From Ilyonectria destructans (Eukaryota; Ascomycota; Sordariomycetes; Hypocreales; Nectriaceae): 64,000 bases of DNA. The notes beneath the pieces were generated by a model. It worked only from the letters and a program-made list of their open reading frames with translations. It did no database searches and was not told the origin of the DNA. The position numbers and the translations under genes are program-made. Of this stretch, positions 57,881-64,000 are shown one piece after another; position 1 is the first letter of the stretch, and each line of letters opens with the position of its first letter. Location: assembly GCA_020740775.1 (NCBI GenBank), contig JAHEWK010000019.1, forward strand, positions 186,001 to 250,000. The letters run 5' to 3'.

Positions 57881-58980
57881 ATTGACTCGGGTAATGGACT
57901 GGAGGGAACCTAGGCTGGCGGATAATTGTTCTGACACAGCGTCATGTCCATGTTTTTTATTCTGGAGCAAACTTTGTCTTTGATTCTTATTTAGACTATA
58001 CCCCATTATTTCCCATGTCAGAGCATTGGTCCCGGCTACACATTTCGTACTACGCCTACTACTACTACTGTACAATAATAATATCAACTGTAGTAGAGTA
58101 GATTTTTCGGGCCCCACTTTACAAGGGGTAGAGTTGATTTAAACGGCTAGTACACTTCGGCTCACTGCCTAAAAACTTAGGCTTACTGTGCGTCTAGCCT
58201 AAGGAGGCAAGGGTCGGCACTGAAAAATATTATACCTCAGGTACAGCATTTTTGTATGCAGTCACACCAAGATACATATACCCGCTGTTCTTTCCCTAGT
58301 TGCTAAGCGCACATTTATGGCAGCTTCTACTGCTATTTTCCTTTGTAGGGAATAAGGCAAATTTCCTACTTTACACAATTCCCACTGTAACGTGACAGAT
58401 ATGATATGGTGTATTGACCTTTCCCAATTTAGAGCTGAAGCTTCTCCTCATTCGGCAGGCGGTTAATATCCCTGTCCGACTATTCCTGATTGGGTAACTG
58501 GACAGTGAGCCTAAGTTTTTGGACAGTGAGCCGAAGCGTACTCAACACAAGGTGTGGGAGTTATCCCGATGGGGACCGCCTAAATTTCCTACCCCTCAGT
58601 TCTAGCCTTCATACTAATTTATATGAGGAATAGATCTGCATTACAGTGGGGTGCCAAGTCTTTTAGTATCACGCTACTTATGCGAGATAACTGAGTTTCT
58701 ACGGTAGTCCTGTGAGGCCTCCATTATCAGCCATACCACCTATGTTGCTTTTAGTCGTTGCCTGCACGTACGCCGCACATTTGCATGATTAGACGGCCAA
58801 AAGTACCAAGGAATATGAATACGAGAAGGAATCTCTAAATAATTGCTCGTACACTTTATACTTCCTCCCTCAGCCCACCTAAGAATCTAAAACCTTCCGA
58901 AATATTTAAATATTGCAATTTACCTTCTACTTACGATAATCTTGTCGGCAATTTACCTCCCCCCTCTGAATAGAAACAAT
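57881..58980. other. Intergenic with a MITE-like element
   Basis: No gene supported. Contains the inverted-repeat element at 58150-58541 and the promoter of the following small gene. Confidence 0.45.
58150..58541. mobile_element. MITE-like element, 392 bp with ~40-bp terminal inverted repeats
   Basis: The left end GTACACTTCGGCTCACTG continues through TAAAAACTTAGGCTTACTGT; the right end is its reverse complement with about four mismatches in 40. The core between the ends has no coding capacity. A target duplication was not clear: TA on the left and TC on the right. The CTTCGGCTCACTG end suggests mobilisation by a Tc1/mariner- or Pogo-like transposase, which is inference. Confidence 0.65.
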
Positions 58981-59367
58981 ATGTCCGTCTGCACCAACAA
59001 TTCCCTGCCAGATGCCTCGAGTATCGGAGTCCCGAAAGATATCAACGCTGGCTTCGTGCCGTACACCAGCAACTATACCCTCGATGCAATGCACACATGC
59101 TGCGAGCCCAACGAAGTCCATAAGGGCGGCAAGAATGATTGCACCTTGTGGTGCGAGTTGCCCGATTCACTCATGGAGCGAGCCCAGGGCTCCAACTCGT
59201 TGGGCGACGTGTTTACGGACTGCCTGACGCAGGCCAATACAAATGCCTCGTTTATAATCTCGGGTATACAGGAGGGGTTAGCTGCCCACTCTCTGGCCCG
59301 GCTCCCCAGCGTTGCGCAAGTCGGCATTGTGGCATTGGGAGTGCTGCTTGCCGTACAAATGGTATAG
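58981..59367 (+). CDS. Small cysteine-rich protein with hydrophobic C-terminal tail
   Basis: 128 codons from ATG 58981, intronless. Contains MHTCCEPNEVHKGGKNDCTL followed by WCELPDS, and a further Cys in FTDCLTQANTNASF; the sequence ends in a hydrophobic stretch VAQVGIVALGVLLAVQ. Cys spacing with an aromatic WCELP motif is shared by a family of small uncharacterised fungal proteins known to me only as hypothetical. No N-terminal signal peptide is evident; the tail may act as a tail anchor or, if secreted, as a GPI-type signal. Function unknown. An upstream non-ATG extension exists but is less plausible. Confidence 0.65.
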   Translation: MSVCTNNSLPDASSIGVPKDINAGFVPYTSNYTLDAMHTCCEPNEVHKGGKNDCTLWCELPDSLMERAQGSNSLGDVFTDCLTQANTNASFIISGIQEGLAAHSLARLPSVAQVGIVALGVLLAVQMV

Positions 59368-60047
59368 AGCCAAGCATTATATCTGTACATGGGATGAACA
59401 ACCAAACTCATGTGGAAAGTACCTGGACTTATGAGAGCACTAGGGTGAATTGGCTCAGAAGTCTCCTGCTGTTAGATTGGATCATGTACAGAGCATCGGA
59501 TCGGATGGTCACGTGGTGACAGCCGGGGGTCATCGACCCTTTGCCGGGCATAGCCCGAATAGGAAGGCGGTCAGGGAAGCCTATTACCCCTGACCAATGC
59601 CGAGATAGCCCAGAGCAGAACATACACAATACAGAGTGATCAACGATCAAGTCATCTAAGTGCCACGCTAGCTTTCCGACACCTGCCTAAGCGGCTTCCC
59701 TTAAGGTAGCGGCTGCCTGATAGGCAGTTGCTGTAGTGGGGTAGGGCTGATATGCGACACTCCACTATGCCTTAACACTGTAGGGACCCGCCACTGTCAC
59801 GGTGGTGTTTTCGTGGAGTAACTAGGTCATCACAGGCATAGAATGGAAGCAAATGGCCTAGCGACTACGGCCGTGGACGGTAAATATAATAGCTGGGGGA
59901 CGCGTTGTTCTAAATCCACTGGGGGCGAGCAATTCAACTTATTATTCTTCTACTTTGTTACACAAATACAATTTATTTCGCCCGGTGGCTTATAACCAAT
60001 AGGGCACTAGTTGCTATTATATATTTCCGTTTCCCAAGCTTTATTAT
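59368..60047. other. Intergenic, nothing recognised
   Basis: About 680 bp between the small gene and the Mutator-like element. Short inverted words such as GCCTGATAGGC near 59716 are too small to interpret. Confidence 0.4.
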
Positions 60048-60115
60048 TAGAGTATTACTATTCGCACAACTCCAAATCTCTAATTGCACAACCTTTGTCA
60101 CGTGACCCCACTTTT
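60048..60115. repeat. Left terminal inverted repeat of the MULE
   Basis: 68 bp ending GTCACGTGACCCCACTTTT; contains the palindrome TCACGTGA. Pairs with 62790-62857. Confidence 0.88.
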
Positions 60116-60225
60116 CAACGCTGCAGCCTGCGCCGCAGCGCCCGGCATAGCGAAAAGGAATAGCATCACGCTGTCAACTCACAGCTTTCTTCATCGTTGC
60201 CTATCCGCACCCTGCTGCGATCATC

Positions 60226-62221
60226 ATGTCTGAGCCCGACGGGACTGCTGCCGTCTCTGGCGACAGACAGATACCGGTTCCACCGCAGTCAGCGTCATAC
60301 AGCTCGTACGACGATCTCTTTTCCTTCCTTCAGACGTTCCATCGCGAGAACGGCGCCGCCCTCGTCAAGAAGTCGAGCTCTAAGAAGAAGGAGGTTAACG
60401 GCACGATAATTCCAACTTACGTTGTTCTTATCTGTGACCGCGGAGGCAACCGCCCCTCTCTCTCTGCCGGTCTTCGACATTCAACCACCCAGAAAACCGA
60501 CTGCCCGTTTAAAATCACAGCCAAAGCCTCGCAGAAATCGAACTAGGAATGGACCTACGAGGTGGTCAACTGTCAGCATAACCACGGCCCGTCTCTCGAC
60601 CCCTCAGCTCACGCAGCTCATCGCAAAAGAACCCCAGCACAGCAGCAGCTCGAGCAGTCACTTTCGAAGCATAAGGCCCTCGGTGCCCGGGAAATGGGGG
60701 ATATTATCAGAGATGCCTCTACGGACCCTTCTTTCTTCCGCAAAAGAGACATCTACAATAACCGCCAACGGCTGCGAGAGGTCTCCCTTGGAGGAAAGAC
60801 AGCAACCCAAGCGTGGATCGGTTATCTCGAGAGTGACCAGCTGAAGCATTTCGTCAAGTATAACGCTGAGGGCAAAGTTAAGGCCGTTTTCTGGACTTAT
60901 CCTTGGTGTGAGCGTATATGGAAGCGATTTCCTGAGGTCCTTGGGCTTGACAACACATATAAGACTAACTGCTTCAAGATGTATCTCTTCCAAGTTACCG
61001 GCATTACTGATCAGAAGTCTGTGGCGAATTTCGGCTTCAGCCTTATCAATAACGAGAAAGAATACGGATTTCAGTGGCTTTGCAACCAGCTAGATAGCTT
61101 CCGCCGCTCTCTACACATCCCGCCGCCCTCTGTTGTCATCACTGACAAGGAAATAGCACTGAAAAACGCGCTTTTACGCGTTTTCCCGGACACACAGCAG
61201 CAGCTCTGCGTTTTTCACATCAACGCCAACATTAGGGCTAAAATCACGGCACGGTGGAAGGAGCTGGGGGCAAGTGACAGCGATGATGACGATGACGATG
61301 AAGATGACCTTCCTGTACAGACTGCCGATGAGATCTTTGACGATACTGCTGCCCGTGACGAGACTCAACTTGAGGCTGAAGAAGGCATTGCAAACACACT
61401 GCAGTCCGGCGATAAGATGAGCCGCGAGGCGATATTTGATGCCTGGAAGCGCGTCATCTACGCCGCCTAAGAAGATGACTTTGAAGCTGCTTGGGCCTCG
61501 ATGAATAAGACGTACAACCCACAGCAAAATCGGATCTTGCGATACATCTCGAAGGAGTATATGCCTTGGCGGGAGCAGTAGGCAAAATACTTCATTGACC
61601 GCTATCGCAACTACAGTCAAAGAGTCAACAGCCCTGTTAAGACCGCCCACAAGGATGTGAAGTCATACCTTATTACAGGCACCGGTGATCTCTTGTATTT
61701 GCACACAGCGATACAGCAAATGCTGGTGCGGAAAGAGCGTGACTACAACCAACAAGCAGCTGAAATAATGATGCGGCAGCGGCGGAAGTACATCCAGCAA
61801 TCTTAGCTTGGTGTCTTACCCATATAAATCTCATATCCAGCTGTCGATCTTCTTGCTAAGCAGCATCGCTTTGCTGTTGCTGCTTTGCCTACTAACCCCG
61901 AGCCAAAGCCGCTATTGCCTTGCCGCCAAGTCTTCTCACAGCAATACGGTCTTCCTTGCAGTCATACAATCCTGCGCAGCCTCTTAGCTAAAGAGCCGCT
62001 TACAAAGGAAGTCATCCACCCACGCTGGTGGCTAGATAAGCCCTTGGTAGAGATTCCCTCTATTTGTATGTGATTTTCGCTGACTTTTACCTCTAGGACC
62101 TCGAAGAGCCACTCTTATGCATCCGCGATCCCGATATCGTCACAAACCTCCGCGGCAGACCGCGCCTTCCTATCAATAAGAAGCTCACGATACCCTCGAG
62201 CTTGCAAGCTCCGCCGACCCT

Positions 62222-62252
<31 letters not shown>

Positions 62253-62594
62253 GCTGTAAGGCAGCCTCGTCAGAGTCAGCAGACGACCCGCCGCCTCAAT
62301 CCAAGCGTGTGGCGGACCCTGACTCAAGCCGAGATCGAGGAAGAGGCACCCAGCAGCCAGCGGTCCCGTGGGCCGTCCTCACAGAGATCACAGAGCCGCC
62401 CCAGTACTAGGGGCCGAGGAACAAGAGGCCGACGAGGCAGGGGAGGAAGGACCGCAACAGCGGCTGCAGCGACGCCGCTGTCATCGGCCGTAGAGGAGGT
62501 CATCCCAGCTACGCAGCCGGAGCCCTCACAGCCCTCACAGCAGCCGGGGCACCTACAGCTGCAGTGGCAGCCGCAATGGCAGCCGCCGGAATAA
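60226..62594 (+). pseudogene. MULE transposase (FAR1-like, SWIM zinc finger), inactivated
   Basis: ATG 60226; the frame carries stops at 60544, 61468, 61579, 61804 and 61825, all explainable as C-to-T. The N-terminus has a FAR1/WRKY-GCM1-type region (CDRGG, TDCPFKI, CQHNHGPSLDP). The central MULE catalytic domain shows LGLDNTYKTNCFKMYLFQVT, then GFSLINNEKEYGFQWLC and VVITDKEIALKNAL with the second Asp, and CVFHINANI. Near 61915-61955 PCRQVFSQQYGLPCSHTI is the SWIM-type Cys/His finger. A probable intron near 62070-62098 leads to a C-terminus with GRPR, a Thr-Pro repeat (TLTPTPTPTPTP) and an Arg-Gly-rich stretch. An acidic DDDDDDEDD run is at about 61285. Not functional without suppression. Confidence 0.85.
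62207..62255 (+). repeat. CCGACC hexanucleotide run encoding Thr-Pro repeats
   Basis: Tandem ACCCCG/ACCCCC-type hexamers code for alternating Thr-Pro in the MULE C-terminus. Simple coding microsatellite. Confidence 0.7.
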
Positions 62595-62789
62595 CTGCCG
62601 GGCCGGCTCAAAGTTACGAACTTCACGGGGAAACTGCGGAGATGCGTTTTTTGAACGATTTGGCGGCAGCCGGGCTCGCGGGCTGTTGCGTTATGTCAGT
62701 AGCTGTTAAATTCACTTATTGTTCATGACGTTCTCCGACTTACACTGTAAATTTGGTGTGGAGGAGAGAAGATCCGAAATGCGGGGGGA

Positions 62790-62857
62790 AAAAGTGGGGT
62801 CACGTGACAAAGGTTGTGCAATTAGAGATTTGGGGTTGTGCGAATAGTAATACTCTA
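62790..62857. repeat. Right terminal inverted repeat of the MULE
   Basis: Reverse complement of 60048-60115 with one difference; begins AAAAGTGGGGTCACGTGAC. Confidence 0.88.
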
Positions 62858-63265
62858 TTATTATCTCGTAAACCTAAAAATCCATACAGCGTCCAATTTT
62901 TGCTTTTGCTTCTTCCTTTTCAATCTTTCTGCAGGGTCTCGTGGGGTTTGTATTACTGACAAACGAACTTAAAGGCTATTTTTCCAAGTGTTCAGAGCCC
63001 TATCTACGGCGGCAAGGCATGTTGTTGATTGAGGAGTAAGATCTAACCCGGTCGGGAAACCGCCCAAAAGACCTTCCACCCCTCGGACTGACTATTCTCC
63101 CGATCTTTCTGCACAGCCCCCATCAGCCTCTATCAGCCCTTATCGGCTTTGCTCACCCATTATGAAAGATACCTTCCCTCTCATGCAATTATGCTCTGCA
63201 TTCTAGCTGTCTCTATCTGATAAGTTCTATAAACGTTTTAAGACTTTTTGAGAGCAGTTGGCAGG
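62858..63265. promoter_or_regulatory. Intergenic, presumed promoter of the membrane-protein gene
   Basis: About 400 bp with no coding signal, between the MULE right end and ATG 63266. Contains pyrimidine-rich stretches at 63060-63200. Confidence 0.4.
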
Positions 63266-63756
63266 ATGATCCATCTATTAGAACTCACAGTTGGGCAAGT
63301 GGCCGCCATTATTGCCGCAGGAGTAGCAGTCAGTACGTGATGTATGATCCCTCTGCTTGAGACACACCCAGTTAACTACGACAGTCAAACTATGCCTGCC
63401 AAACCTACTAGTATTCCTTTTCATAGGAATACTGCGTGAAGACAATAGTGCTGTAACCGCGAGCGCCGTATCATGGTATGTCTGCAGTACTGTACTGTAC
63501 CAATAGAATCATTTATCCCATCCCTTGCAGGTCCGCCATAAGCAAGTTACTGTATTCTTCTAACTGGCCGACTCTCCTATGCGGCGATTCTGCCGCTTCA
63601 GAAGGCGTGGTCTTATCGGCCAGGATCTTTAAGTATGTTGGGTTACTAGCCATCCTGCTAGTCTCTATTGCGGCAATCGTCACACCGTTAGGTCTCTATG
63701 AAGCTGTCGTCCCGAGTGAGAGTCTGACGGACGAAAGCTTCCATTATAGGGTTTAA
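63266..63756 (+). CDS. 5' part of a fungal multi-pass membrane protein gene, 3' end unresolved
   Basis: Three exons 63266-63332, 63385-63475 and 63531-63756, with 52- and 55-bp GT-AG introns, give 127 codons to the first stop. After a hydrophobic start (MIHLLELTVGQVAAIIAAGV, then LLVFLFIGIL) comes SSNWPTLLCGDSAASEGVVL and a membrane segment followed by IAAIVTPLGLYEAVVPSESL, a segment I recognise from the N-terminus of a large family of uncharacterised fungal membrane proteins. Those are normally several hundred residues long, so either a further intron begins near 63751 (GTTTAAGT) and the gene runs past the window, or this copy is truncated. Downstream frames to 64000 contain early stops, which favours damage. 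Function unknown. Confidence 0.6.
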
Positions 63757-64000
63757 GTTAGGGTGAATTTACTATTCTAAGCTATCTTGCTAGTCTGTTT
63801 TACTCTAGCGGAATATTTCTTGGAAACTAAAGATTACAGGAAATACGCAGGATTGAGATTTCCCGAGCAGTGTCGACAACAAACACCCGATCTAAAGCAA
63901 ACATAGCGCCTCGAGATACACGATTGCCTTGCCCTTTTCTTCAAAGCCACGGGTCCGAAATAATCCAAATAACCTTGCGACTTCAATTGAACGCCTATCC

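Larger units (their letters stand above)
60048..62857 (+). mobile_element. Mutator-like DNA transposon (MULE) with 68-bp TIRs
   Basis: 2810 bp. The left TIR 60048-60115 starts TAGAGTATTACTATTCGCAC; the right TIR 62790-62857 is its reverse complement with one mismatch. The direct repeat TTATTAT flanks both ends (60041-60047 and 62858-62864), a candidate target duplication, though short for a MULE (usually 8-10 bp) and in AT-rich sequence. Inside is one transposase gene with nonsense codons. Composition is normal, so decay is light. Confidence 0.85.

Noticed and set aside
58148..58543. TA target duplication for the MITE-like element
   Set aside because: The left flank has TA but the right flank has TC, so the duplication is not supported.
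1..64000. tRNA and rRNA genes
   Set aside because: No cloverleaf-compatible stretch with A/B boxes or rRNA-like sequence was recognised by eye; a covariance-model scan would be needed to exclude them.

Overview
The window reads as nuclear DNA of a filamentous ascomycete, most likely a eurotialean fungus of the Aspergillus/Penicillium type. The support is short GT-AG introns of about 50-85 bp, fungal gene families (bZIP with a DUF3425-type tail, Zn2Cys6, HET-ankyrin, questin-oxidase-like, EthD), and AT-rich tracts in which CAA/CAG/CGA/TGG codons have become stops, the footprint of repeat-induced point mutation (RIP). The species cannot be fixed from the sequence alone.

Layout. (1) 1-9.1 kb: an oxidative gene group with two FAD Baeyer-Villiger-type monooxygenases, a bZIP regulator and a short-chain dehydrogenase; the genes look intact and resemble the edge of a secondary-metabolite or catabolic cluster. 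(2) 9.6-15.4 kb: a Tad1-like LINE whose two ORFs each stay in a single frame but carry RIP-type stops. (3) 15.4-26.8 kb: an AT-rich graveyard. Two solo LTRs of one family lie in an unidentified old repeat, and the second solo LTR is split by a complete Ty3/gypsy chromovirus (16743-25151). All three insertions have clean 5-bp target duplications. (4) 27-41 kb: on the minus strand, a broken TAXI/NMT1-type binding protein, a class II aldolase, a dienelactone hydrolase, a broken NmrA-like reductase and a broken questin-oxidase-like (DUF4243) gene; then a Zn2Cys6 regulator whose middle has been destroyed by RIP, an ABM-domain protein and an EthD protein. The questin-oxidase, NmrA, ABM and EthD families occur together in fungal anthraquinone/xanthone clusters, so this looks like a decaying cluster remnant without its polyketide synthase. 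(5) 41.1-42.9 kb: a patchwork of fragments: the tail of a fumarylacetoacetate hydrolase, a Helitron Rep/helicase piece and the 3' part of a cutinase. (6) 43.0-54.4 kb: a minus-strand hAT transposase gene split by a second complete chromovirus (43227-51833, duplication GTCAC); the hAT reading frame resumes exactly on the other side. (7) 55.6-64 kb: a HET-ankyrin gene with two nonsense codons, a MITE-like inverted-repeat element, a small cysteine-rich gene, a Mutator-like element with 68-bp terminal inverted repeats, and the 5' part of a fungal membrane-protein gene.

The most unusual observation is that both chromoviruses, although diverged from each other, carry a related antisense reading frame between the chromodomain and the 3' LTR. 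It overlaps the end of pol tail-to-tail in both copies and shares a motif of the form QSLVYxDxIxWSS. The second is the RIP tract confined to the middle of one host regulator gene, which suggests that a partial duplicate of that gene existed.
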